Shown here: positions 1 through 8,547 of the stretch, piece after piece
Layout: every line of letters starts with the position of its first letter
How positions within the stretch are numbered: position 1 is the first letter of the stretch
Origin: Algoriphagus mannitolivorans DSM 15301
GTDB lineage: Bacteria; Bacteroidota; Bacteroidia; Cytophagales; Cyclobacteriaceae
Assembly: GCF_000429425.1 (NCBI RefSeq)
Contig: NZ_AUBV01000005.1
Span: 62,001 to 126,000 of the forward strand
DNA: 64,000 nucleotides
Direction: 5' to 3'
Position numbers and translations under genes: made by a program
The notes under the pieces: model-generated
What the model was told of the DNA's origin: nothing
The model's database searches: none
The model's input: only the letters and a program-made list of their open reading frames with translations

Positions 1-537
1 GCTGATGACTGTCTGGCCAAGAAACTTTTTGGGGTATTTGCGCTTGAAATTCAGACGGAGGTCAAATTCATAAATTCCCTGCATCCCCTGCACAAATATA
101 GATTCTTCGGAAAATATGGCTCCTGAGCATACCCCGCCATATCCGTCTGGAGCATCTTTGGGCTTTTGGTGCTGAGCCAAGATTTTTCCTTTTCGATCAA
201 AAAGAAGCAGCTTTTCTCCCATGATTCCTTCCATCAGAAGAAACAGATCCTGACTTGGATGGACTGAAAGCAAAGTCAATATTCCATTGCTTGGGATAAA
301 CACAGAGTCGACAAGGCTTAATTCGAAGTCCTGTTCAGGTTCAGGATCCACTTGTTCAAAAGAATCATGCTGAGATTCACTTTTCCTACTTTCTGAGGGG
401 ACAGAATCCTGGGTTTTCAGAATAAGCCCTGTTTCTTTGGTCTCTTCGGAATTGGTTTTGGGGCTTGCGCAAGAGAAAAACAGGACCGAAGAAAAGCCCA
501 AAACAAAAAAGTAAAGAATAGTTGAAAAGTAATTCAT
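1..537 (-). CDS. Lipoprotein, probably beta-propeller type (3' end beyond window)
   Basis: Reading the minus strand from an ATG at 535-537 gives 179 open codons that run off the left edge, so the C-terminus is missing. The N-terminus has a hydrophobic signal segment ending in FFSCAS, a lipobox that puts the acylated Cys near residue 23, so an envelope lipoprotein is likely. A low-complexity Ser/Glu/Gln linker follows. From about residue 70 the sequence alternates short hydrophobic strands with turns (for example LLLFDRKGKILAQ and GIYEFDLRLNFKRKY), which resembles the 6-bladed beta-propeller proteins common in Bacteroidota. The lipoprotein call is well supported. The propeller call is an inference from texture, and the function is unknown. 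Confidence 0.6.
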   Translation of the reverse strand, partial: MNYFSTILYFFVLGFSSVLFFSCASPKTNSEETKETGLILKTQDSVPSESRKSESQHDSFEQVDPEPEQDFELSLVDSVFIPSNGILTLLSVHPSQDLFLLMEGIMGEKLLLFDRKGKILAQHQKPKDAPDGYGGVCSGAIFSEESIFVQGMQGIYEFDLRLNFKRKYPKKFLGQTVIS

Positions 538-604
538 AAAAGTATTTTTCATGAATTAATCAATTAGAAAATTAAAAAGCAATTGCTTTTAGTGCTTTTG
601 AGAA

Positions 605-1666
605 TTATCTGGAAAGTTGTTGTTCCAAAATCTCCTGTTGTCCGATCAGGTTTTGTAGGGTTTTGACATAGGAACGGCCCTTTTTCAACCCAAAATCCGT
701 GTAGGCCATCCCTGCCCATTCTTTGGCAAGCTCCAAGGAACCCAAAACTTCGTAACCAACGGCAATATTGTAAGCGAGCATTCCTGCGCTTTTTTCATCC
801 GCTTCGGGAATGGCAGCTCTCCATATTTCTATAGCTTCTTCCCATCGATCCACTTCCGCAAGCCTGGCTCCTTTGGCCACCAAGGGCTCGGTTTTGGATT
901 TTGGGAAAAATTCCCGGTTAATTTCGGCAAACATCGGGGCAATTTTGTACGCATATCCAGCTCCGGCCATTTCGCCGACAATTCTGGCAGCATCTGCTTT
1001 GGTGATCAGCAGGGCAAGGGCTTGAGCTTTGGTTTCTCCTTCTGCTGACCAAAGATTTCTTTTTTCAAATCTTTGCTGATCAACAATGCTTTTTCCCTTG
1101 GGATCATATAGCCGAAATCCCGCACTGACAGTAGAAACTCCTTCTACATAAAATCCAGGAACCTCAATCTGTCGGGTGGTATTCCCTTCTCGGATGGTTT
1201 TCTTGATAGTTCTTTGCTGGTCGGAGATGACAAAATCAGAGCTGAAGTTTTCCAGCGAAAGTACCGCGTCTGCCGAGTAGCTTTCAGCAAGTTGGTTCAC
1301 TGTATTCCAGTCCAAAGGATTGGGGAAAACTTGGCCAAAAAATCCCCCGGTCAAACGCTCATTGGCTCTGACAATCTGATATCTTGGAGAGGAATTCAGA
1401 GTCATCTGGAGGGAGGCCAAAGTAGCTTGAATGGAGTTTCTGACTTCAAAGGGAAGTTCTCCGGTGATCAAACCCTCCAAAATGGCAAATCCACCGCTTT
1501 GGGGCTTGGTTCTGTCCACCAGCACTATTTTTTGGATATGATTGGGTACGCTTACAGGTGCAGGTACCAATCTGTTCATGGTTACATTTTTGGAACAGGA
1601 AGTAAAACATGCCAAGAAAAGAAAAGCCAATAGTATTGATCTGTTGGGAAGGCTTTTGTTCATCAT
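605..1666 (-). CDS. DUF6340-like lipoprotein with TPR-like C-terminus
   Basis: The product has 353 residues. A signal peptide ends in the lipobox CFTSC, predicting a lipoprotein facing the periplasm or outer membrane. The stretch after it (LVPAPVSVPNHIQKIVLVDRT) resembles the start of the Bacteroidota DUF6340 family, whose role is unknown. The middle part looks like a domain that scores the state of an assembly factor or lipoprotein (strands around residues 90-200). The last 110 residues form helical pairs (LVAKGARLAEVDRWEEAIEIW, then MLAYNIAVGYEVLGSLELAKEW) typical of tetratricopeptide repeats, so a scaffolding role is plausible. Two adjacent Met codons open the frame and I cannot choose between them. 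It is not obviously in an operon with the dehydrogenase genes, because a strong terminator lies between them. Confidence 0.7.
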   Translation of the reverse strand: MMNKSLPNRSILLAFLFLACFTSCSKNVTMNRLVPAPVSVPNHIQKIVLVDRTKPQSGGFAILEGLITGELPFEVRNSIQATLASLQMTLNSSPRYQIVRANERLTGGFFGQVFPNPLDWNTVNQLAESYSADAVLSLENFSSDFVISDQQRTIKKTIREGNTTRQIEVPGFYVEGVSTVSAGFRLYDPKGKSIVDQQRFEKRNLWSAEGETKAQALALLITKADAARIVGEMAGAGYAYKIAPMFAEINREFFPKSKTEPLVAKGARLAEVDRWEEAIEIWRAAIPEADEKSAGMLAYNIAVGYEVLGSLELAKEWAGMAYTDFGLKKGRSYVKTLQNLIGQQEILEQQLSR

Positions 1667-1696
1667 AGAGGGTACTTTTGATTTTAAACTGGAAGT

Positions 1697-1730
1697 AAAA
1701 AAAAATCCACTGTTTATACAGTGGATTTTT
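1697..1730 (-). terminator. Rho-independent terminator of the GMC dehydrogenase operon
   Basis: A perfect 13-bp stem (1701-1713 with 1718-1730) closes on the four-base loop TTAT. On the minus strand the stem is followed by a T-run, and it lies 21 bases past the stop codon of the gene at 1752-2456. The T-rich stem end on the other strand could allow some bidirectional use. Confidence 0.85.
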
Positions 1731-1751
1731 ATTGAAAAGGCTTTACGAGTA

Positions 1752-2456
1752 TTATCCGATCAGGTTTCCTTCTTCGTCCCATTCCGCTACTTTTCCCCGA
1801 TCCTCAGGTTTTAAGTAGATGCTGAGGTATTTTTCTGGATTAGAAAGACCGTGTTTTTCAAGGACATTCTGTGGTACGCCGTCCCAGGCATTGGGTTTGT
1901 TTCCCATATAGCCCATATATTTCCAGCCGGCTTCCGTGGAGAAATATCCTGAGCAAGTAAGGTTTCTAAGCATGTTAAACCAACGCACCGCACCTGAGTA
2001 TTCCGGCGTGGCTTTTTCGGGCCAAGCAACCAAATCGACAATTTTGATGACTTCCTCTTGAGAAAGCTCATTGAATTTTTTTCCAAAAAGCTCATCTGCT
2101 TCAAAATCCAACCACATCAAACCACCTCTCATCGGTGTCTGCATTCCGGGTTGGTCTTTCATTATGAATTCGATAAAATCGGTCACTTTCAGCTCAGTGG
2201 CAGAAGGAGACTCAGAATCTGCAGGCATTATAATGTCCACCAAGGTGTCCAGTTTTTTCCTTTCATCCTCTGTCAAAAAAGTCTCAGAAAGCAACTTGGC
2301 GTCACGGGCTTTTTCCTCTTCGGTTCTGCCTCCAGGGGTTCCTCCATTGATCAGCTGACCTTGAACGGCCACTTGCTCGGGTTCGCAGCCAGTCAACAAT
2401 AAACCAGCACCCACAGAGCCGGTAAAGAGCAATTTTAGATTTTCTCTTCTGTTCAT
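1752..2456 (-). CDS. Gluconate 2-dehydrogenase subunit 3 family lipoprotein
   Basis: This 234-residue protein starts MNRRENLKLLFTGSVGAG and reaches LLTGC, so it carries both a twin-arginine-like pair and a lipobox with Cys at about residue 24. That suggests export, possibly folded with a partner through Tat, and membrane anchoring. The body (LSETFLTEDERKKLDTLVDIIMPADSESPSATELKVTDFIEFIM) matches the gluconate 2-dehydrogenase subunit 3 family, the small subunit that travels with GMC-type flavoprotein dehydrogenases. It begins three bases after the stop of the GMC gene, so the two are co-transcribed. In known systems the small subunit is needed for export or assembly of the flavoprotein. The substrate is not shown by the sequence. 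Confidence 0.85.
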   Translation of the reverse strand: MNRRENLKLLFTGSVGAGLLLTGCEPEQVAVQGQLINGGTPGGRTEEEKARDAKLLSETFLTEDERKKLDTLVDIIMPADSESPSATELKVTDFIEFIMKDQPGMQTPMRGGLMWLDFEADELFGKKFNELSQEEVIKIVDLVAWPEKATPEYSGAVRWFNMLRNLTCSGYFSTEAGWKYMGYMGNKPNAWDGVPQNVLEKHGLSNPEKYLSIYLKPEDRGKVAEWDEEGNLIG

Positions 2457-2459
2457 GGC

Positions 2460-4202
2460 TTAGATGTTTTTTTGTTTCAATTGATCCACAATGTATTCAG
2501 AAGTTCTCCAGGACAAGGCCAAAATGGTCCATGTTGGGTTTTTGTCTGCCTGAGACACAAAAGGTCCTGCATCAACCACAAACACGTTTTTACAATCATG
2601 AGCCTGGCAGTTGGAATTGACCACGGAAGTTTTTGCATTGTTGCCCATTCGGGTTGTTCCTACTTCGTGAATGATTCTTCCTGGTGCAGCAAGCCCGTAC
2701 ATGGATTCTGGACCTGGTTTGTTGCCCAGCAAAATAGCTCCGGCATTGGTCAGAATTTCTTCGAAAGTGTCCTGCATGTGCTTGGCCTGCTTAATCTCCT
2801 GATCAGTCCATTTGTAATGGAATCTTAAGACCGGGATACCATATTTATCGACCACATTCGGGTCAATCTCGCAATAATTGGTGTATTGCGGGATACTTTC
2901 ACCTCGTCCGGACATGCCCAAAGTGGATCCATAAATCCTGCGGATGTCTTTTTTCAGTCCTTCTCCATAGCCTCCGTTAGGGCTTGGGTTTCCAAATTCA
3001 TCCTTGAGATATTTTCTCATGGAATCCATGCTTCCTCCTGCTCCGTAGGCTGGCTGACCCATTCCACCCCAGTACTCGATATGGTATCCTCGGGCAAAAT
3101 CCAATTTTTTGTTATCACCCCACCATGGTGTGTACATATGCATTCCGCCCACACCATCTTCGTTGTACCGCTCACGGTCTATCAGATCAGGAAGAATTCC
3201 CATTCTGTCAGCTCCGGTAGAATCATGGAGGTATCGACCCAAAGCATCAGAATCGCCTCCGATTCCGTTTGGATGGGATTTGGATTTAGAATTCATCAAA
3301 ATACGCGCAGACTCACAGGCGGAGGCACCTAGTACCACCACTCTGGATTTTAGCTTGTATTCTTTCATGTCTATTTTGGACACGAATGAAACTCCAGTTG
3401 CCACTCCTTGGTCGTTAGTGGTTACTTTTCTTACCATAGAATAGGTGTAAAGATCCACTTTGCCTTTTTTCATGGCTGGATGAACCAAGCAAGTTCCTGC
3501 AGAGAAATCGGCATAAGCCTGACAGGCTCGGTTACATTGGGCGCAGAAAAAGCAGACTCCCCGCTCATTGTTGATTGGTCTGGTCAACATGGAAAGTCGA
3601 CCTGGGATCATTGGAATTCCTGCTTTGTCAGCTCCCTTTTTGAGGAAAAGTTCGTGAAGTCTAGGTTTCGGAGGGGGAAGGAAAAAGCCATCCGGCTCAT
3701 TGTAGATACCTTCTTTGGAGCCAAAAACTCCGATTAGCTTATCTACTTTATCATAATAGGGCTTCAGATCTTCATAGCCAATAGGCCAATCGTCTCCCAT
3801 GCCATCTATGCTTGCTCTTTTGAAATCATTTGGGCCAAATCTCAAAGAAATCCTTCCCCAGTGGTTGGTTCTTCCACCTACCATTCTGGATCTAAACCAA
3901 TCAAATTGGGTTCCGTCTTTTCGGGTATAAGGTTCTCCATCAATATCCCAGCCACCGATGGCCTGGTCAAAGTCCCCAAAAGGACGAATTCTTGTGCCGG
4001 CTCCTCGGCGAGGAGATTCCCATGGTGGTCTCAGCTGAGTTCGGTCTTCATCTTTGGCAGGATCAAAATCTCCCCCTGCTTCAACTACAGCAACACTTAG
4101 GCCAGCTTCAGAGAGGATTTTGGAGGCCATTCCACCGCCTGCTCCGGAACCCACGATGATCACATCATAGGAGTCTGGAGTTTCTTTGATTTGAAAGCTC
4201 AT
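2460..4202 (-). CDS. GMC family oxidoreductase (FAD dehydrogenase large subunit)
   Basis: The 580-residue product is a flavoprotein of the glucose-methanol-choline family. The N-terminal Rossmann motif reads VIIVGSGAGGGMAS (residues 15-28), and the C-terminal active-site region has HEVGTTRMG and the closing segment VVDAGPF...NPTWTILALSWR. At residues 217-238 there is a cluster of five Cys (C217, C220, C223, C227, C238), like the Cys cluster that binds an Fe-S centre in FAD-dependent glucose, gluconate and fructose dehydrogenases. There is no signal peptide, so export, if it occurs, would depend on the small subunit encoded just downstream. No cytochrome c gene lies next to it, so the electron acceptor is unclear. 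The likely substrates are sugars, sugar acids or cyclitols. Confidence 0.88.
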   Translation of the reverse strand: MSFQIKETPDSYDVIIVGSGAGGGMASKILSEAGLSVAVVEAGGDFDPAKDEDRTQLRPPWESPRRGAGTRIRPFGDFDQAIGGWDIDGEPYTRKDGTQFDWFRSRMVGGRTNHWGRISLRFGPNDFKRASIDGMGDDWPIGYEDLKPYYDKVDKLIGVFGSKEGIYNEPDGFFLPPPKPRLHELFLKKGADKAGIPMIPGRLSMLTRPINNERGVCFFCAQCNRACQAYADFSAGTCLVHPAMKKGKVDLYTYSMVRKVTTNDQGVATGVSFVSKIDMKEYKLKSRVVVLGASACESARILMNSKSKSHPNGIGGDSDALGRYLHDSTGADRMGILPDLIDRERYNEDGVGGMHMYTPWWGDNKKLDFARGYHIEYWGGMGQPAYGAGGSMDSMRKYLKDEFGNPSPNGGYGEGLKKDIRRIYGSTLGMSGRGESIPQYTNYCEIDPNVVDKYGIPVLRFHYKWTDQEIKQAKHMQDTFEEILTNAGAILLGNKPGPESMYGLAAPGRIIHEVGTTRMGNNAKTSVVNSNCQAHDCKNVFVVDAGPFVSQADKNPTWTILALSWRTSEYIVDQLKQKNI

Positions 4203-4357
4203 TTTCCAAAATTTTTAATTAAGTCGAAAATATAGAGTAAAAAATTCGAGTATGGAAAGGAATTATTGCCGGAATTGGAATTTCAGGCGAAGAATCTAGA
4301 AAAAATAATATTTGGTAAACCAGGAGAGTTAAAAAAAACAAAATGCCATAATAAGAA

Positions 4358-5044
4358 TTATAATAATATTTTGGATTCGATATAAGGCCAGACAGTTTCA
4401 AACACAATTTTGTGCCCTTCCTCAGTAGGATGAATTCCATCGGGCAGGTTGAGTTCTGGGTTTCCGGCTACTCCTTCCAAGAGGAAAGGTATCAAGGTTA
4501 CTTTCTTTTCCTTCGCCACAGTGGGGTAGATTTCCTTAAACTCCTCAGTGTAATCGGTTCCCATATTGGGTGGAATTTGCATTCCTGCGAGGATGATCTT
4601 TGTGTTGGGGTATTTGGTTTGAACTTTATCGATAATGGCAAGAAGGTTGTTTTTGGTTTCACTGAGTTGAATTCCGCGAAGACCGTCATTTCCTCCTAAT
4701 TCCAGGACAAACAAGTAAGGCTCTTCCTCTAAAAACCAATCCAGACGACTCAGCCCACCAGCGGTGGTTTCACCGCTAAGGCCTCCATTGATTACCCGGT
4801 ACTCCATTCCAAGACTGTCCAGCCTTTGTTGTGTCAAGCCTGCAAAAGCATCCTCAGGATCAATGCCGTAGCCCGCTGTCAGACTGTTTCCGAAAAACAG
4901 GATGGACTTTTGATCATTCTTGGGGGATTGAACTTCAGTGTTTTCGGACGTTTCCTGCTTCTTTTCAGAAGTGGTGCTGCAGGCAGCAGCCAGGATAAAA
5001 AGCGATAGGGTAAATAAACTTTTGGCGAAAGAGCTGAATTTCAT
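4358..5044 (-). CDS. SGNH-family arylesterase / lysophospholipase, TesA-like lipoprotein
   Basis: The 228-residue protein has a signal sequence ending in AAACS, a lipobox. Block I of SGNH hydrolases reads FFGNSLTAGYG with the catalytic Ser, block III is ELGGNDGLRG, and the catalytic Asp and His lie in PDGIHPTEEGH near the C-terminus. These are the TesA/YvdS-type esterase motifs, for an enzyme that cleaves acyl esters or thioesters in the periplasm. The gene is divergent from a YbbA/YbbP-like ABC system, the same arrangement as tesA and ybbAP in E. coli, which supports the family placement. The natural substrate is not known from the sequence. Confidence 0.88.
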   Translation of the reverse strand: MKFSSFAKSLFTLSLFILAAACSTTSEKKQETSENTEVQSPKNDQKSILFFGNSLTAGYGIDPEDAFAGLTQQRLDSLGMEYRVINGGLSGETTAGGLSRLDWFLEEEPYLFVLELGGNDGLRGIQLSETKNNLLAIIDKVQTKYPNTKIILAGMQIPPNMGTDYTEEFKEIYPTVAKEKKVTLIPFLLEGVAGNPELNLPDGIHPTEEGHKIVFETVWPYIESKILL

Positions 5045-5074
5045 ATTTATTTTTTTTCTACTAATGCATTTACA

Positions 5075-5126
5075 GGCAAAAGGTTCCGGTAAATTGTGAA
5101 ATTGTATAAAATCAGGACCTTTTGCC
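5075..5126. repeat. 10-bp inverted repeat in the divergent tesA-like/ybbA-like intergenic region
   Basis: GGCAAAAGGT at 5075-5084 is matched perfectly by ACCTTTTGCC at 5117-5126, with 32 bases between. It lies about 30 bases upstream of the esterase start, within the region where promoters for both directions should be. The wide spacing does not suggest a terminator. A regulator site or DNA loop is possible, but this is inference. Confidence 0.4.
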
Positions 5127-5294
5127 CTTGATTTTTAAGTTGGTCGACCGAATTGCCTCCTTTGTCGAGTGTCTTTGGCGAAGCATGCTAAATTTTATTT
5201 CTTTACTATCCTTTGGAAGTCAAACCCATCCTCCGGTTAACATTTGATTCGCTGAAGGCGTTTGACTTTAGAATTCCTAACCCACAAGCTTTCC

Positions 5295-5972
5295 ATGAGC
5301 ATCTTATCCATTCGCAAGTTAAGTAAAACCTATCAGAGCGGTAGCCGCAAGCTGACCGTTTTGGAAAATGTAAATATTGATATCAAAGAAGGGGAAATGA
5401 TTGCCATTGTAGGTCCTTCCGGAAGCGGTAAAACCACTCTTTTGGGCCTTTGCGCAGGTCTCGACTCCGGCACTGAAGGTTCGGTAGTTCTGAATGGCCA
5501 TCCTCTGGAAAAGCTCAATGAAGACCAGCGTGCATCAGTTCGGAACAAAGATGTCGGATTTATCTTCCAAAACTTCCAACTCCTTCCGACTCTTACAGCT
5601 CTGGAAAATGTCATGGTGCCTTTGGAACTAAAAAAACGGAAAGATGCCAAAGAGAAAGCTCTGGAACTATTGGAAAAGGTGGGACTGAAGGATCGTGCGA
5701 CACATTATCCCACTCAGCTTTCCGGTGGAGAGCAGCAGCGGGTGTCTATTGCGAGGGCTTTTGCCAATGAACCCAAGATACTTTTTGCCGATGAGCCAAC
5801 AGGTAACCTGGATACTGAGACGGGGGAAATGATCGAAAAATTGATTTTTGACCTAAACAAAGAAAAAGGAACCACTTTGGTCTTGGTGACCCATGATCTG
5901 GAGTTGGCTGCCAAAACCCAACGAATCATTCATATTAAAGGAGGAAAAATCCAGGAGGATGCCCATGCCTGA
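5295..5972 (+). CDS. ABC transporter ATP-binding protein, YbbA/LolD-like
   Basis: The 225-residue ATPase has Walker A GPSGSGKTT (residues 40-48), a Q-loop in FIFQNFQLLP, the signature LSGGEQQR, Walker B ILFADEPTGNLD and a switch His in LVTHD. The EPTGNLD motif is characteristic of the MacB/LolD/YbbA group that works with FtsX-like permeases. I chose the ATG at 5295 (MSILSIRKLSKTY) because it aligns with the normal family start. An in-frame ATG at 5262 would add 11 unusual residues. The gene overlaps the permease gene by 8 bases, so the two are translationally coupled. It likely energises extraction or remodelling of a lipid-like substrate, as the neighbouring esterase hints. Confidence 0.93.
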   Translation: MSILSIRKLSKTYQSGSRKLTVLENVNIDIKEGEMIAIVGPSGSGKTTLLGLCAGLDSGTEGSVVLNGHPLEKLNEDQRASVRNKDVGFIFQNFQLLPTLTALENVMVPLELKKRKDAKEKALELLEKVGLKDRATHYPTQLSGGEQQRVSIARAFANEPKILFADEPTGNLDTETGEMIEKLIFDLNKEKGTTLVLVTHDLELAAKTQRIIHIKGGKIQEDAHA

Positions 5973-8490
5973 TTTTAATTGGATTCTTAAAATGGCCATC
6001 CGGGATTTCCGGAAAAACCTCTCCCGCCTACTTTTATTCGTTTCCTCCATTGTAGTCGGGATTGCAGCTTTGGTGGCCATAAGTAGCTTTGGGGAAAATC
6101 TGGTCAAAGACATCGATAACCAAGCCAAAGAGCTCTTAGGAGCCGATTTGGTATTGGAAAACAACAAGCCTTTGGGCGAGCAGCAAGTGGATTCTATGGC
6201 GATCCAGATTGCCTCCGAGGTTAATTTTGCTTCCATGGTGGCCTTTCCCCAGACGGGTGCCAGTAGGCTGACTCAGGTAAGAGCGCTGGAGGGCGATTTT
6301 CCTTTCTATGGAAAATTGGAAACCATCCCGGCCTCAGGAGATGCTGATTTCAGAAGCGGCGGCCAAAAAGCCTTGGTAGAAAAGACCCTGATGGCGCAGT
6401 TTAATGCCGAAGTTGGTGACTCTATCAAAGTCGGAGCTTTGAGCTTTGTGATTGTAGGTGAGCTTCAGAAGGTGCCCGGCCAGACCGGAATCACCGCAAC
6501 GGTGGCACCTGCCGTGTATATTCCCTTGGAATATCTGGAAGGAACTGGCCTAGTTCAGTATGGGAGCCGAGTAGAATACAATCGATACCTCCAGTTTACT
6601 CCTGAAACCGATGTAGAAGCACTGATCAAGCCTTTCGAGGATCAATGGGAAATTGACCGGGTGGATGCGGATACGGTAGAAGACCGAAAAAGATCTACGG
6701 GCCGTTCATTTGGAAACTTGTCCAACTTCCTGAGTTTGGTAGCCTTTATCGCCTTGCTTTTGGGATGTGTGGGTGTGGCCTCTGCAGTAAATGTTTTTGT
6801 CAAGGAAAAATTGGCCTCGGTGGCTGTCTTACGTTGTCTGGGTGTTGCCTCCAGAGATGTGCTTTTGATATACCTGTCCGAGATCATGGTCATGGGTTTG
6901 GTAGGAGCGGTTTTAGGGTCTTTCTTAGGGACCCTCCTGCAGTTTGTCCTTCCTGTGGTATTCTCCGATTTTCTTCCGGTGGAAGTCACCGTGGGAATTT
7001 CATGGAAGTCAGTGGCCTTTGGAATTATTACTGGTCTTTTTGTCTCCGTTCTTTTTGCCCTATTGCCACTTCTTAAAGTAAGGAATGTTTCTCCGATGGC
7101 GACTTTGCGTCCTGAGACAGCCGATTCCACCTTGATCAAGGATCCAGTTCGCTGGTTGGTGATGTTAGGCATTTTGCTTTTTATTTTCGGATTTAGCTGG
7201 TATCTCCTCAAGCAAGTGACTTGGGCCGTAGGGTTTACAGGATTTGTCTTGGTGGCCTTTGGGGCCCTTTGGGGTGTTGGCAACTTGATCATGTGGGCAG
7301 TGAGGAAGTTTCTGCCGATTTCCCTGAGTTATCCTTGGCGCCAGGCTTTGGCCAATTTGTACCGCCCGAACAACCAGACAATTTCGCTGATTGCTACTAT
7401 AGGTCTGGGCACGGCGATGATCAGCACTTTGTTTTTTCTCCAAAATCAACTCCTCGAAGAAGCGAGGTTTGCCGATAAGGAGGATCAGCCCAATATGTTG
7501 ATGTTTGATATTCAAACCGCTCAGCTGGACGCTGTGAGAGGAAGAGTTACCAACCGAAAAATGCGGATTATTCAGGAAGTGCCTATCGTCACCATGAATC
7601 TGAACGAGATCAATGGCATCGACAAGCGAGAAAATGAGGAATTGCCTGATGAGGAAAATTACAGCCGCTGGCTTTACAACCGGGAGTTTAGAGTGACTTA
7701 CCGGGATACCTTGATTTCCTCAGAGACTTTGACTTCCGGGGATTTGATACCGCTGGGAGCCAGAGGAGACAGTATTTTTGTTTCTCTGGAAAAAGGTTTT
7801 GGAGAAGGAAATGGCTTGAAGATCGGAGATGAATTGGAATTTAACGTCCAAGGTCGCCCGATCAAAACCTACATTGGTAGCTTCCGGGATGTGAAGTTTA
7901 ATCAAGTTTCTACCAATTTTCTGGTACTATTTCCAAATGGAGTGTTGGAACAAGCCCCCAAATTCCATGTGATCATCACCAAAACCAAAAATGACAGAGA
8001 GGCGGCCGATGTGCAGTCGGAGATTGTGCGGGAGTTTCCAAACATTTCCATCATCAATCTTGGTACTATCGTAGAGACTTTGGAAGATATTCTGGGGAAA
8101 ATCAGCTTTGTGATTCAGTTTATGGCATTTTTCTCTATAGCCACAGGCCTTTTGGTTTTGATCAGTTCTCTGATCATCAGCAAATACCAGCGGATGCGGG
8201 AGAGTATTTTGTTACGCACTTTGGGTGCCAGCTCTAGCATTGTCCGTCTAATCAATACTTTGGAATATTTCTTCCTTGGTTCCCTTGCTTCCCTGTCCGG
8301 GATTCTGTTGTCCTTTATGGCGACATTTCTATTGGGTGAGTTTGTCTTCAATATGGATTTTAGCTTGGCCTGGAAAGAAGGTTTGGTAATCTATTTAGCC
8401 TTGACAGGACTAACAATCGTGTTGGGTTGGCTCAATGGCCGCAGAATTATCAATCAACCTCCGATGGAGATTCTCCGCGGGAATGGGTAA
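5965..8490 (+). CDS. FtsX-like ABC permease, YbbP-like
   Basis: The chosen start at 5965 (MPDFNWILKMAIRDFRKNLSR) gives 841 residues. It is preceded by AGGAGG at 5953-5958, a rare clear Shine-Dalgarno for this group. An upstream in-frame ATG at 5893 would overlap the ATPase gene by 80 bases and is unlikely. The architecture is that of large FtsX proteins: TM1 near residues 20-40, a big periplasmic domain, three TM helices around 250-390, four more in the middle (about 400-500), a second periplasmic domain, and three C-terminal helices with the FtsX core. Length and topology fit YbbP. Together with the ATPase it probably makes a mechanotransmission or lipid-handling system and not a classical importer. 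Confidence 0.9.
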   Translation: MPDFNWILKMAIRDFRKNLSRLLLFVSSIVVGIAALVAISSFGENLVKDIDNQAKELLGADLVLENNKPLGEQQVDSMAIQIASEVNFASMVAFPQTGASRLTQVRALEGDFPFYGKLETIPASGDADFRSGGQKALVEKTLMAQFNAEVGDSIKVGALSFVIVGELQKVPGQTGITATVAPAVYIPLEYLEGTGLVQYGSRVEYNRYLQFTPETDVEALIKPFEDQWEIDRVDADTVEDRKRSTGRSFGNLSNFLSLVAFIALLLGCVGVASAVNVFVKEKLASVAVLRCLGVASRDVLLIYLSEIMVMGLVGAVLGSFLGTLLQFVLPVVFSDFLPVEVTVGISWKSVAFGIITGLFVSVLFALLPLLKVRNVSPMATLRPETADSTLIKDPVRWLVMLGILLFIFGFSWYLLKQVTWAVGFTGFVLVAFGALWGVGNLIMWAVRKFLPISLSYPWRQALANLYRPNNQTISLIATIGLGTAMISTLFFLQNQLLEEARFADKEDQPNMLMFDIQTAQLDAVRGRVTNRKMRIIQEVPIVTMNLNEINGIDKRENEELPDEENYSRWLYNREFRVTYRDTLISSETLTSGDLIPLGARGDSIFVSLEKGFGEGNGLKIGDELEFNVQGRPIKTYIGSFRDVKFNQVSTNFLVLFPNGVLEQAPKFHVIITKTKNDREAADVQSEIVREFPNISIINLGTIVETLEDILGKISFVIQFMAFFSIATGLLVLISSLIISKYQRMRESILLRTLGASSSIVRLINTLEYFFLGSLASLSGILLSFMATFLLGEFVFNMDFSLAWKEGLVIYLALTGLTIVLGWLNGRRIINQPPMEILRGNG

Positions 8491-8493
8491 AAC

Positions 8494-8523
8494 GAAATAA
8501 GCCTCCGGAAGGGGGCTTATTTC
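8494..8523 (+). terminator. Terminator of the ybbA/ybbP-like operon
   Basis: GAAATAAGCC (8494-8503) and GGCTTATTTC (8514-8523) form a perfect 10-bp stem with a 10-base loop, starting 3 bases after the permease stop. The descending arm ends in TTATTT with no long T-run, so termination may be only partial. The ATG at 8524 directly abuts the stem, which argues that the next gene starts further down at 8548. Confidence 0.6.
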
Positions 8524-8547
8524 ATGATCTTTCGCTATGTTTCTGAT

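Noticed and set aside
5893..5964. Upstream start for the ybbP-like permease
   Set aside because: It would overlap the ATPase gene by 80 bases and add 24 residues without family similarity, while 5965 has AGGAGG in front.
6642..7292. Minus-strand open frame of 216 codons inside the ybbP-like gene
   Set aside because: Composition is rich in Thr, Lys, Pro and Arg as expected for an antisense shadow, and no domain is visible; the plus-strand permease is clear.
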